A stretch of 64,000 bases of DNA, taken from the NCBI GenBank assembly GCA_002221725.1, contig NJFT01000192.1:1-64000 (forward strand). Reading direction: 5' to 3'. The number at the start of each line of letters is the position of its first letter. Position 1 is the first letter of the stretch. The notes under the pieces were generated by a model. That model ran no database searches. It was not told the DNA's origin and worked only from the letters and a program-made list of their open reading frames with translations. Source of the stretch: Scedosporium boydii (taxonomy: Eukaryota; Ascomycota; Sordariomycetes; Microascales; Microascaceae). Shown in pieces: positions 1 to 10,811 of this stretch. The position numbers and the translations under genes are program-made.

Positions 1-3000
1 CCTCTTGTCTTTTTTTTTTTTTTTTTTTTTTTTCTCTTGCTGATGTGGGCTCCGGGACCACACTTGCAAGGACACATTGATGCACACGCAAAAAAAGCAC
101 CGACTCGAGACTCCTCTCTCTCGCGTCAAGTCAGACACCCGGACCAACTTCGCCTGGCCCTCGCTCATGCTTCGTCCTTGAGCGGCAAGTTCAAGGAGGA
201 CCAGCCAAGAAAAAGATCCCAGGCGCAGGACGCCCGAACAGCCCCTGTTAGCAAGGATGTCAAGAGCCCAATGCTGGCTCTGCTCCTCCTTGTAATATCC
301 GCACACATCGATCGACCATCCTAACCTCTTCTTTGCCTGGAAGACGAGGCGTGAAATCTGCCCCACCTGAATAGAGAGGAACAAGAAGAGGAAAAGAAAA
401 GAAAAAACTTTCAAATCCGTCCTGTTCCTTTCCTCCTTGGTCCCGAGAAATCCAAGCTCTCGCCCTTTGGAGTAGCCGAAGAGTCAGATCTAATGCACGA
501 CGTGCATATTCCGGGTCCTCCAATCATGGCTTGCTCTGATTTTTTGTTGCCCAGGGGTACATATCTGTGTTCTTTTTTATGGGCAGTGCAGAGGAGAGGA
601 CAATTGGGTGTGTGTGCCTGGGGAAACAAGTTTTCTCCGAAAACTCTTCGCGATCTGGTCATGCTCATGCCGAGTTGCTCTGAGGAGCCGAAGGAATCAT
701 ACGAAGCCGTTGGTGATGATTCTCCGCACGATAACTCCCGTCAAAAGTATTATCTAGTCCCTTTGGAAGAAAAAAAAAAAAAAAACGTCGTGATTTCTTT
801 TTCTTTTACTTCCGTCGTATTCGAGCTAAACTACTTCGTCACATACTTGGTAGACTTATTGTCGTATTATCTGTACGGAGTATGTAGTGCGGTTTATCAT
901 CGTAGCACGGATGATGCAATGGTTCGTCCGTGGTGAGCGAAAAAAGCCGGCATTGCGCCAAAGAAGGACAAAGATCTCCAGGCCCCAGGGGCAAGAGCCG
1001 TGAGCCATGCTCCAGATTGGTAGTGATACTTGCCGTATCCGGCTGGGGAGGATCATCCTTTCTCTTCCCGTCTCCCGCCCTGTTGGCCGAATCCGTGCTG
1101 GATTGACTTTAATGCCGTTCTTAATGCCGTTCTCTATGAGGTAAAAGGTAGAGTTTGATGTGTACCTGTTTGCGCTCGGATCCCAACGCACAAAAAACCG
1201 TAATAAGACGTGTTGGATTGGGTGGTTGTACAGCATCGAACAAACCTGGGGTGGGCAGACAGCACTTTCCGTCTTTGGACATCACGACACTGGAATTTGA
1301 CTCGATTCAGTCAACCGTTGGCGGCTTGACGCATTTGGCATTTGGTGGAGGGGGGATAATGTGGATAATGTCACCAAACGCAGCAAGGGAGACGCGCATA
1401 TAGTAGAGACAAAGAACCAAGACAACTACGGATCAATGATTTGATGTCTGCATGTCTTTCTGTACGACGCTCCTGCTCAGCTGTCAGTCTCTCACCACCT
1501 CCCCGCCCAAACAGACGAGACGAGAGAAAGAGAAAGAAAAGAAAAAAAAGACGCAGAATGAACGCCATTGTGGACTCCATCGACAACTGCGCGTCTTCTG
1601 CAATCATCACTCGATGGCTGCAAACAACGGACCGCAACAACGGCCTCCACTGATCTGCCGCACGAAAAAGAACAGAGATCGAAAAAACTGCGAGGCATCG
1701 ATCGAACGAGTTCCTCTTCTCTCCCCAGGATCAAATGGGTCCCAAAAGCCGCTTCAAGTCCATTCGCCAATTCCCCTGCGTCCGTCGCGTGAGGAAAGAA
1801 AAGAAGAAAAAAATACCCCATCCGTGGTTCTCTTCGCGTCAACTAATGGTCCAGTCCCCGCTCCCGGCTCTTTTTCATTCCTTCGCTGTCTTTTTTGCTC
1901 CGCACTCAACAATCAATGCGTTCTTGGTCCTTCCCAGTCCCAGTCCCAGTTCCCAGTTCCAGTCCCAGTTCCCAGTTCCAGTCCCACCCGATATCCGAGC
2001 CCTGTTCTCGGCCATATCATGGAGTCCAGTCCAGGTCCCAGCGCCGTAAGCAGCCCATCCGTGCCCGCCGCCCCATCAAATCCCACCGCGGGGCTGGAAT
2101 ACCACCCTCCCCGCCTCTCTCTCTTCTCCCCTCTCGTATCAGTGACTGTGAGACCTCCACTGCTAGGAGAGTGTCAAAGTGTAAGAAGGAGTGCAGTGTG
2201 CACTGCGTTCCTACAGTCTTCGTCTACCGTCTTGCAGTTGCATCCACCAGAGTGGTTCGCTCTGATCCTTCCTCTCCAGATACTCTCCTTCCGTACAAAG
2301 TCAAGAGTAAATCATCCCTGACTTCACTTACATCGAGAAAAAAAAAAAGAGGAAAAAGAAAATGAAGGTACTTCGTAAAAAAGAAGTCAAAAAAAAAGCA
2401 AAGAGAATTTCACCAAAACTTGAAAGTTATGCAGGGAGGAAAGAAAAGGGTCCCTGCTTTCCTCAAACTTGCATAAATCGATAGATTGAACCGAGACCTG
2501 AAGCTATCGAGGAAAAGCAAATCCTTAGGAGCACCAGCAGCGTGGCGATAGTATCACCAGCCTATCTTGTGGTATCTCTCAATTTGATTATGATGTCTCT
2601 CTTCTGCTCTCCCCCCAAAGAAGTAAACAAGACCGATCAGCCCGCGCCAGCGCAAGACACGCATTCGATACCCTCGAAAAGCAACGGCAACTGCCTTCCT
2701 TCGCGATCCAAGACATTTTCCTGATACGGCCTCGCCTTTGCGCTCGGCGAGGATATGGGCTGCAGCCCGGCTTGCGCCGCGAAGCCACAAATCTCACACC
2801 TCTGCACCATCGTACATACGGATAGGACATAGGACATACGCAGATACTAACATCAATCATGGTTTCGGCCTTGCTCGATACCCTTACCCCTATCACATGC
2901 TGCCGTGACGCGTACCAAACCTCGACTTCGCGGATATGCCTTCTTTTTTTTTTTTTGGGTCTCACACCGGAACTCGGGTGCCACTCATTCTCTCTATCTC

Positions 3001-3364
3001 AATAGCTTCATTGCTTCGTACTGCCATCTCTGCATTAGTTCCGTATAGCCATCCATACCTTCGTGCTCATGACGCCCACCCATCAAAAAAGTTCCATCGA
3101 CAGAAATAAGCATGCAAATCCTGCACCGAGACAAATCCAGTTTCCCTCCCAAGAAGCAATGAATAGAGTCCGAACCCTTAAAGGAAAAGAAAATAGTAGA
3201 AGAAAAGCAAAATGATATCCCAGCTTCCAGCAAGAACGCCTTCCCAATGCAATGCAAGTCTCTACACATAATCATGACAAGTCCATTCTTTCCGTCTTCT
3301 CATGACTTTTCATCATCATCTCATCGCTTCCATTCTCTTCTTCTTCTCTTTTCTTTCCTTTTTC
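1..3364. other. Intergenic region, no gene recognised
   Basis: No frame here has recognisable family similarity or a convincing exon chain. The stretch holds a run of about 24 T near its left edge, many purine/pyrimidine tracts, a CCCAGT-type minisatellite at 1931-1986, and one copy of the dispersed 9-mer TACTTCGTA at 2369. The right end is the 3' flank of the minus-strand DUF3433 gene. The longest open frame (1452-2321, +) is low-complexity and treated as spurious. Confidence 0.6.
1931..1986. repeat. CCCAGT/TCCCAGT minisatellite
   Basis: About nine degenerate tandem units of 6-7 bp (CCCAGT, TCCCAGT, TTCCAGT) are read directly from the sequence. They lie in a pyrimidine-rich non-coding stretch. 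No function is evident. Confidence 0.85.
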
Positions 3365-6300
3365 CTAAACAGCAGCAACACCCCTCCTCGTCACCGGCCT
3401 CTTCTCTGTAAACTTCCGCAACCTCCTCACCCCCAGCGTCTCGTCTCTTCCGGGTGCCACACCCAAGTGCCACCTAGACTGCTCGCCCACCTCCCTCTCG
3501 ACGCCAAGCCTGTCTAGGAGATCCTCCTTGCTCCTCGGGAACCGGAAGGCCGCGTCCTCCGTGATGTCCTCGTTCGTGATGAACGTAAAGATCTCGGCGA
3601 GGCACGTCACGGCGTGAGGCATGCGGTACGGTCCCCGGCTCGGAAGCAGCGCCGCGAGGCCGCAGACGAAGAGACCCAAGAGGGCGAGCGTGACGCCGAA
3701 GACGGGCATGTTGGGGAACATGCGGACGTCTGAGGTGCCGCTGACGGTAAGGGCCATGAACAAGCCGCCGCCGAGAACGGGTAGGAAGATGAAGAGGGTC
3801 GAAAGGAGTGAAATGAGAGCCATGCGGTAGTGCCTGTTCTTGAGGGCCTTGAGGGTGGACTGCAGCGGAAGGCAGGCCGGGTAGTCGAGGAGGACGGACT
3901 TGGAGGCGGGCGATCCTTCCGGGTTGGACAGCTCAGCCCATGGCATGAGTTGTCGGTATGACATGTCCAGGGATTGGAAGAGTAAGTACAGTATCACTCC
4001 CAGTAGCGAAGGAATGAACCGGTACACAAAGTTGGCGGGCGAGAATGCATTCCTGTCCGGGCGCGCAGGGAGCTTGGGCCAAAAGCCCCGCGACAACTTC
4101 GTGTTGGGATGGAATGAAAGCACAAGGAGCACCACTAACAGCGCCGCACCGACAACAACGACGCAGAGCATCTGGACGTTGCGCAGACACCACGGCAAGT
4201 ACCGATATCGTGCCTCTGGCGTCATCGCCCTCGGAATCTGTGTGAGGCTCGAGTGCGCCGATTCGACGTCCGTCTTGTAGAATTTGGCCTTCTTCTTGGA
4301 CTGTGAAAAGAACTCTTCAATGGTCTGGTGCTCCTGAGCTGCCCCGACACCCCACCAAAGGAACCCTCCCTGGTCCTCTTCCGGAGCGGTGATTACTCTC
4401 TCGAGTCTCCAGTACCCAAGCCTATCGATGGCACGCTCCCGGAGCTTGTACTCCAGCTGGCCAAGCGTCTCAACTCCCTGTGTGCCGTGGTAGCTGTGGT
4501 TGACATTAGAATAGTGCAGCATGGGCACCATGTCTGCGATAGACCTGATATCCCAGATCATACCCGTGACACGACCGAACCAGAACCAAGCAAGAAGCAA
4601 GACGGAAATAAGATAAAAAACATAAATCACCACGAGCGTCCACGCGACGCCCTGGACCGTGGCCCAGATCCATTCCCCTTCGAAGAAAATGATTCCAAAA
4701 AGCGACGATAAAAGCGGGATCGTAAAGTTCAAGAGCCACGTAACAAAGATGCAGATTTTAATCGGCACGGGCCCTACAAGATGGGGCCAGAGAAAAGACT
4801 TTGGGTATAAATGCTGAAAGATTGCGCCGTAACGTTCCAGAGGGTCGTCGCGGGACATGCGCTCAAAAGGCAGAATGCGAAAAGTCGTGATGATCATGGC
4901 CTGGGCGTAGAGCATTATTACAGCACCAACCAGCTGCGGCAAGATGCGAAATAAAAAGTAATGGCCGCCACTCGGCATTCCGGGGTATATCAATAGCCCA
5001 TCGTGCTGTTTAGAGTATGCGGCGGAAAGGGTGAGGGCTGCAATCATGAAGAGACATAACGTCGTCAAGAGCAAGAAGGAGGGAATGCGGAGGATGCCGG
5101 GCGTGTAAGTCAGCGGGGCTGATTTGTTGCCGTATCGAGTGCCCGGGCCGACGTCGGAATGGGCAACGGGAATTCGCTTGCTGGCGCTGTACAAATTCGA
5201 CCGCGCCTTCGCATAGGCGGGGGCGCTCGCGGTACTAGTTGACGAAAACGACGGCGTATTATCGTCAACGGCGCCGAAACCAGGGCCAATGGGGGCGGCG
5301 GGCGCGAGTTGGCCCGGACGAGCAGAGGACGACGCCGGTTGTTGTTGTTGTGAATAGCGGGAAGTGGCTGGAGGTGCGGCGATAATTGGCTCCGTATTGG
5401 CGACGGAGGTCCTCGGCTGAGTCGCGACGGGGACAACTGGTTCAGGGCCGGTAAAGGAACCACCGCCATTCGAGGAATCACTCTGCGAAAGTGGCACGCC
5501 GTCCTCTCTCGTCAATGCCTCCAGCGCGTACTGAATGAAAGGCGTGTCATCCACTCCCGGCGTCACCTGGCCGTTTCCTTGGGCCATTTCCTCCCTAGCC
5601 AACCTCGGCCTGTCCGCATTCTCGGCCTCATTCATTGCAAGCTGGGCCTCGTCGAACCGCACCGTTGGTGTATTATACGGATTGCGCGACCGTTGACGAC
5701 GATGATGGGCAACGGGAGGCGTCTGAATTTGTTCGAACCCCTGCAATCTCTCTACCGCGTAAAGCGTGGGAGGCGAAAAGTTTTCCGGCGGTGAAGGCAC
5801 CCAGGGCGCTATGGCCTCGAAGTCGGCGTCTGGCTGCTGCTGGTGGGATGGAAGCTGCGCCGCAGCGGGAGGGGGGGTGTCGGGGTAGAAGTGATCGGGA
5901 CTCAGACCATGGTACGGGATGGCGGTTGCCGTAGATTGCGAGGAAAGAGAGGACCGGTCTGAGGAAGGTGTCGGGGCGGACCAGAATTGAGGAGGGAAAA
6001 CTGGCGCTTGTTGTCGTTGTTGTCGTTGTGGACCTGCAATTCGAGAAAAGAAGAGAAAAAAAAAGAGTGAGCGAGCAGCGATTTACAAGCAGAATATTTG
6101 ATATTAATATGGCAGGAGGAAGGGCCAATCAAGTCATAAATGGATGGGTGTGCCGATGCGTTGGCAGCCAGCAACCTGCATAGGCATGGCAGACCGCAGG
6201 GGGGTATGGTTTAGTAGGGCAACGGGCAATGGGCGGCGTGGGCAACGTGGGCATTTGTATTAAGGATCGCAAGTGCAGATGCAAGCTCTTAATTGATCCA

Positions 6301-6433
6301 ATGAAGGCGACGATGAAAGGGCTAATGGGGAATGGGGAGGCATTGATGGAGTGGTGGAGTGAGGACACATACGTGGACTCTGATTGTTCTCATTCTCAAA
6401 GTCATAGCCGTAGCTAAAACCTTCGAAGTTCAT
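3365..6433 (-). CDS. DUF3433 multi-spanning membrane protein
   Basis: Two exons, 6433..6373 and 6033..3365, encode 909 aa. The start at 6433 gives a short N-terminus beginning MNFEGFSYGYDF. The 339-nt intron has donor GTATGTG and acceptor TTGCAG, and joining leaves the frame open. Residues 1-330 are a Pro/Gln/Ser-rich, probably disordered cytoplasmic region. From about residue 337 there are at least eight hydrophobic spans (for example around 337-360 and 383-405) in two groups separated by a hydrophilic loop, the duplicated arrangement typical of DUF3433 proteins of filamentous fungi. Function is unknown; many database entries for this family carry unrelated enzyme names. An upstream ORF with a 9-bp repeat ends 15 nt before this start in the same frame. 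I infer a plasma-membrane or endomembrane location from the spans only. Confidence 0.85.
6034..6372 (-). other. Intron of the DUF3433 gene
   Basis: Donor GTATGTG at 6372 and acceptor TTGCAG ending at 6034. At 339 nt it is long for this window, where most introns are 50-175 nt. The splice joins an exon ending in phase 1 to one supplying two bases. Confidence 0.75.
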
Positions 6434-6442
6434 GTCGTCGAA

Positions 6443-6514
6443 GTTGATCTAGTTGATCAAGTTGATCAAGTTGATCCAGTTGATCCAGTTGATCCAGTTG
6501 ATCCAGTTGATCTG
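6443..6514. repeat. Eight tandem copies of a 9-bp unit (GTTGATCCA)
   Basis: Eight contiguous 9-bp units are visible: GTTGATCTA, GTTGATCAA twice, GTTGATCCA four times, then GTTGATCTG. On the minus strand they lie immediately 5' of the DUF3433 start codon and encode Ile-Asn-Trp/Leu repeats in the same frame as that gene. Confidence 0.95.
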
Positions 6515-6646
6515 GTCGGTCGGTCTAGAGGCCTTCCGGGTCGTCGGCGACAGCTCCGGACATGCAAGATAAGCCAAGCTTGGAAGCTCCGCTTGGAAGT
6601 GTGAGTGCTTCGACCAATTGTTAGACTGTCGTGCATGTATGAGCAT
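6449..6646 (-). other. Upstream ORF in frame with the DUF3433 gene (65 codons)
   Basis: The frame opens with ATG at 6646 and closes with TAG at 6451-6449, 15 nt before the main ATG at 6433 and in the same frame. Its last third is the tandem Ile-Asn-Trp/Leu repeat. The stop comes from one variant repeat unit (TAG where neighbours read TGG or TTG). It could reduce downstream initiation; whether it is translated is unknown. Confidence 0.5.
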
Positions 6647-8233
6647 GTAGAGCTAGAGAAGTGCATCATAGACAAGTCTTGAGGAGCCCCGTCGTGGGAT
6701 ATTACTGGAGTTTTGTTCATGCTCTTCAGCCTTCTCTATTTTTCTCTTCCATTTTTTTCCCTTGATCGTCTTCATATTTTCGAGAGGTTGGGCCTACCAT
6801 CATGGCTCTTGAAGCCCCGTCTTCTCTCACCATCAACAACCCTAGAGTTACTTTGCGATGTAACTTGAGCTAGGCATGAATTGGGCAATACGAGAAGGTT
6901 GGGGTCAATTTCTGCCCGCACCCGACAGGCGTTCATTAGGCCTGTTGCCACCTGGCCCACAGCCGGATTGGGCCGCCAGCTGGCTTTAGCTTCCCAGCCA
7001 CGCTACTTTCCGCGTCTGGTCTATCCCGGATCGGGCAACATCGAATGGATCTATTAACGCGCTCAGCTCGCCCGCACTTCATCAAGCTGCAAGGGCGACT
7101 TGACGAATTCTTCCTGGCTTGGGTGCTTGGGTGCTTGACGGAAAGAGTCGCCAGATTCTTGGGCGAGATGGACCCATACCAAGGCACATGCGCTCACGAA
7201 AACGTACTTGTTCTTAGGATACGGTCCTTCCTCTTCCAGATGGACCCTCTAGCCGAGGAAGGGGCACACTGGAGACAAGGCCGATCCGGCCTGTGGATCA
7301 CGAAGGCGCGATCGAGGTCAAGAGTGTGCGCTGTGGGAAATTGCTTCATAAGTACTGAAGTACTGCTTACTCTATCAAAGGACGAAGTGCCATCGGGTAC
7401 TGATCCCGTCAAAATTCTACAGGCAGATTTGATGCCCATTGTTCCCAGCTCAGCTCTATGTAGTTTATGAAAGATGGCCGCTCAGTGACCAGAACGATCT
7501 AGCTTGTATTACCGCCAACATGCCGATGACTGAAATCGACTTCATTGATGCATACACACTACAGAACAAAGAGCGTCAAGATTCCAAGACTCAGCCAGAA
7601 CTCGCCCGACAAATAAGTTGTTACTAGGTCCCATCTGTGGTCAAGCCAGATGACAATGGCCGACCTCAACCTAGTCCAAAGGATTACACGCCTGGTTCTC
7701 ACTGCTTTCAATCAGTCCTCTCTCGGGATCATCTTGAGTATTCTGCTTTCATGGATCTTGTCGCAAGCCATTGCCTGTCAAGGCTCCCGCTGCAATTGTC
7801 GGTTCCTGCAGATGTTCCTGCAATGGCCCGGAAAGGATGCGAAGTCACCCTAACTCGGGCCGTCCATCAAGTTGTTTCACTGTTTCTCAACCCCCACATT
7901 TTAAATCTGACAACGTTGGTTATGTCCTCGATTTCTGTTTCCTATACGAAATACGTAAGTATTAAACTCTCTCCTTTTTTTAGAGTTGAAGCCGTCTCTG
8001 TGGCATATGAAAATGCCTGGGTGGCTGGTCAGCCATCATGAAACGTCAAAGCTTCTTAATCCGTCCCGAGACGACGGGGGTTAACCATACACCCAAACCC
8101 AGGTATCGCGGTGGTTGGTTAGCAGAAACGATCAAATCCATCATTTAGCATCTTCGCCTCGATCGACCCATTGCCTGCCTGCCAGGGGCGTCTTCTAGAA
8201 GGGACGTAATGTACTTCGTAGCTCGGGATCAAT

Positions 8234-9651
8234 CTATCGTCCAACTTCGCCCTCGAACGCGTCCACGATCCTACCCCCAACCCAATCAATAACGCCCCAC
8301 CTCCTCTCCCTCCCCTTCTTCTCCTTTCCATCCCCATCCCAAACCCCCAGCTCATCCAACAAAACCTCCACAACCCAAACCATCTCCCCGCCCTTCCTCA
8401 TCGCCATCCCCTCCGCGTCCACCCTCGTCCTCGGAACCCTCGTACATAGCAAATGCAAATCCAGAAACTGCGTAAACACCAGGCCGAAGCTAGGTTTCCC
8501 GGAAGACCTAGCTGTACCGTAGGAGTAGACCCCCGGCGTATCGAAGATGGACCGGAGTGTCGGATCTACCAGCCGAGTAGGTTGGCGGAGTGGTCCTCCC
8601 GGACCAGACATCGTGGTAGGAGGAACTGCTGTTTCCGGATTTTTAGTCGTCGCTAGGGAGTTTGTGATGAGGATCAAAGGCGAGGAAGACATGGCGCGAG
8701 CGAGGTAGCGGAGGTGAGACGAGAGGAGTTGAAGAGTTGTATGGGCCGTTGTTTTTTCTGTGTGTGTGAAGAGCGTCGTCAGGAGTGTCGAGAAGTGCGT
8801 GATGAGGATAATGTCCGGCTTCCTAAGCCCGGATTCTTCCTCCTTCTGCGTGGGTTCGGGCGTTGGCGCCATTACCGCCGAAGGTGGTGGCGAGGGAGAT
8901 AATGAGACCTCTTCGTCGCTGTCTGGTATCTCGTCCCTCACGGTCTTTGTCTCCATTTCGGGACCCGGGGGCTTCTCCTCTGGGCTGCCTGGGACCTTGG
9001 GTGAGGGTGCGGCGCTCGCAGCATTCTCCTCAGCACTAAGATCGAGATCGTCGAGGACCTCCCAGACGCCTTTGATATCAAACACCCTCACAATAGACAC
9101 CATCCCCAACACCTTCGCCACTCTCTCCCTAATATCCGTTACCTGCTCCTCTCCCTCGCCCTTATCAGCATGAACCTCAGCCACTACCGCATCCCTGAGC
9201 ATCCTCACCACACTCCCAGTCGGCTGCGTTGAAACCACCAGGGCCTTCTCGGCCTTGCCCTTCTTAATCCCCTGCCATACCGTCCTCGCAATAATCTGCA
9301 AGGCCAACTATCGAACGTCATCAGAGCCTATCGTCCTAAAGAAGAACGGAAAAAGAAATGAAATGGAAAGAAAGAAAGGACAGAAAGAAAAAAAAAAAAA
9401 GACAGAAAGAAAAAAAAAAAAAAAAAACTCACCAGGACTCCAAAGTCCTCCTCTTCAGAGCTCACCCCAACAACACTCCCCCTCTCCAAACCCCCCATAA
9501 GCACGTACCTGTCCACCTCCCCACACCCAATCCCGCAGCGTCCCCTCTCCCGAAGCGCATCCCGCCGCCGCCTCTCGAGCGTCGAGAGCACCGAAGCCGA
9601 GACGGGAAGTATGTCGGCGAGCGCGGCGCCCCTGGTTTCTTCTTCCGTCAT
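8234..9651 (-). CDS. RecA/Rad51-superfamily-like protein with degenerate Walker motifs
   Basis: Two exons, 9651..9433 and 9307..8234, give 430 aa. The 125-nt intron starts GTGAG and the phase-0 junction restores the reading FGVL|LALQ. Residues 41-77 match the Rad51-paralogue start of the ATPase core: a GC-x-E-x-D stretch, then GGLERGSVVGV, then LALQIIA. The Walker A segment reads GVSSEEEDFGVL, so Lys and Thr/Ser are absent. The Walker B equivalent near residues 239-243 (IILIT) lacks its Asp. A later strand LILITNSLAT resembles the VTNQV strand of Rad51 relatives, and the C-terminus resembles the last strands of that core. Residues about 164-233 are an acidic, Pro-rich insert. Known relatives without Walker motifs include Csm2 and Psy3 of the yeast Shu complex. 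A scaffold role in homologous recombination is inference. Confidence 0.65.
9308..9432 (-). other. Intron of the RecA-like gene
   Basis: GTGAG donor, AG acceptor, 125 nt, phase 0. It contains two long T-rich tracts on the coding strand (poly-A on the plus strand at about 9390-9427), which may make length calls unreliable in sequencing. Confidence 0.8.
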
Positions 9652-10811
9652 GAATCAGTCATTGGGCGGGAAGTTGGCCTGTGGGTTTCCCGTCGGTGAC
9701 CCCTAAGTCCTTCGTCAGTGTCGCTTGGTGGGGTAAATTTCGAAACAAGATTGGGGAATCCGGGGTGGGGGTTAATGGATCTTGGTTTGGGATTGATGAC
9801 CCCTTCGAGGCCAATTCGGTACATTTCATCAGATTACGCACACGCGTCTTGGTGAAGTCATCGGAACCTTGCGTTTGAGGGCAGAACTTCACCTCCTCGC
9901 TTGAATACTGCTTCACATCATTAGGATCGTGTGAGTTTCCGCATTTTCCGGGCCCGACCCATCGAAAGACAACAGCTACGAGGACCAAGGCAATCGACAT
10001 CGAGACCTATCATTTTTGTAGACCACTTTCAAAAGAAACCAGGTTTGTACGGCTTGGATATATGGATTCATCTATCTACTGCATTACCAACATTGACCGC
10101 TCTCCACCCAACAAGTTTCAATTGTTCCCCCGTGGCCCCTTCATTCCCGCACCGCCGAGCTTCCATCTGCTTTGCCGCGTAAAGATCAATTATTGAGGGA
10201 GCGAATTCCCCACCGTAGTATGAAACTTGGTGTGACGAGCCAAGTTGAACACACCTCCCAGGCAGATCCCAGCTCAAACCAAAGGTATTAACGGAAGAAA
10301 AAAAAGGAAAAAAGAAAATGAGGTATCGGGAGAAAGTACACCGCCAAACAAAACATTTAGACAAAAGGAAAACTGCGCGGCAGTAGCAGGCGTGGCTAGA
10401 GAGAGAGGGAGAAGGCAAGAATTGTCCGATGGTGTGTGTTTTGAATGTATGTCCATTGTGTCGACATTAACGTTTATCCCATCCCTGTCCAATCCTGACT
10501 CCGTCGAGAGGGCAAGCATGGATGACAAAGTGTGTGCTCATAATGTCGCATGCTATTGCCGCCGCTGACATCCCGTCTCTCAACTTTCATCCATACTGGG
10601 TATCGGCACACTGTCGCCAACGTTCGGAACCTTGCCCGGTAGATTCCAGAGATACAATGAGAAGTAGAGATATGTGTGTTATTTCGAAAACAAAAAAACG
10701 CGCTGTTGTGTTGTCGCCATCGTCCTATCACTATTTCGCCTCGCTGTTTACACGCACGTAGCCATCTCTGCCGTGGGGGCTTTGTATTCTTCTTCTGCTC
10801 CCCGGCCTCCA
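9652..10811. other. Intergenic region between the RecA-like gene and Pal1
   Basis: This is the 5' flank of the RecA-like gene and the 3' flank of Pal1. No coding signal, tRNA or repeat was recognised. Confidence 0.6.

Larger units (their letters stand above)
6434..8233. other. Intergenic region upstream of the DUF3433 gene
   Basis: Apart from the leader repeat and uORF, I recognise no gene. Two weak plus-strand frames (7045-7470 and 7637-8041) lack family features, and I could not build a splice model from them. The dispersed 9-mer occurs once, at 8212. Confidence 0.5.

Noticed and set aside
1452..2321. 289-codon plus-strand frame
   Set aside because: Composition is driven by purine tracts and the CCCAGT minisatellite, with overlapping open frames in all phases and no family features.
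3365..5800. DUF3433 protein starting at 5800
   Set aside because: Position 5800 is a GTG codon. The frame continues upstream to a good splice acceptor and a short first exon with ATG at 6433.
7637..8041. 134-codon plus-strand frame with hydrophobic pieces
   Set aside because: An alternative frame over the same DNA is equally open, no start context or splice partners are visible, and no family is recognised.
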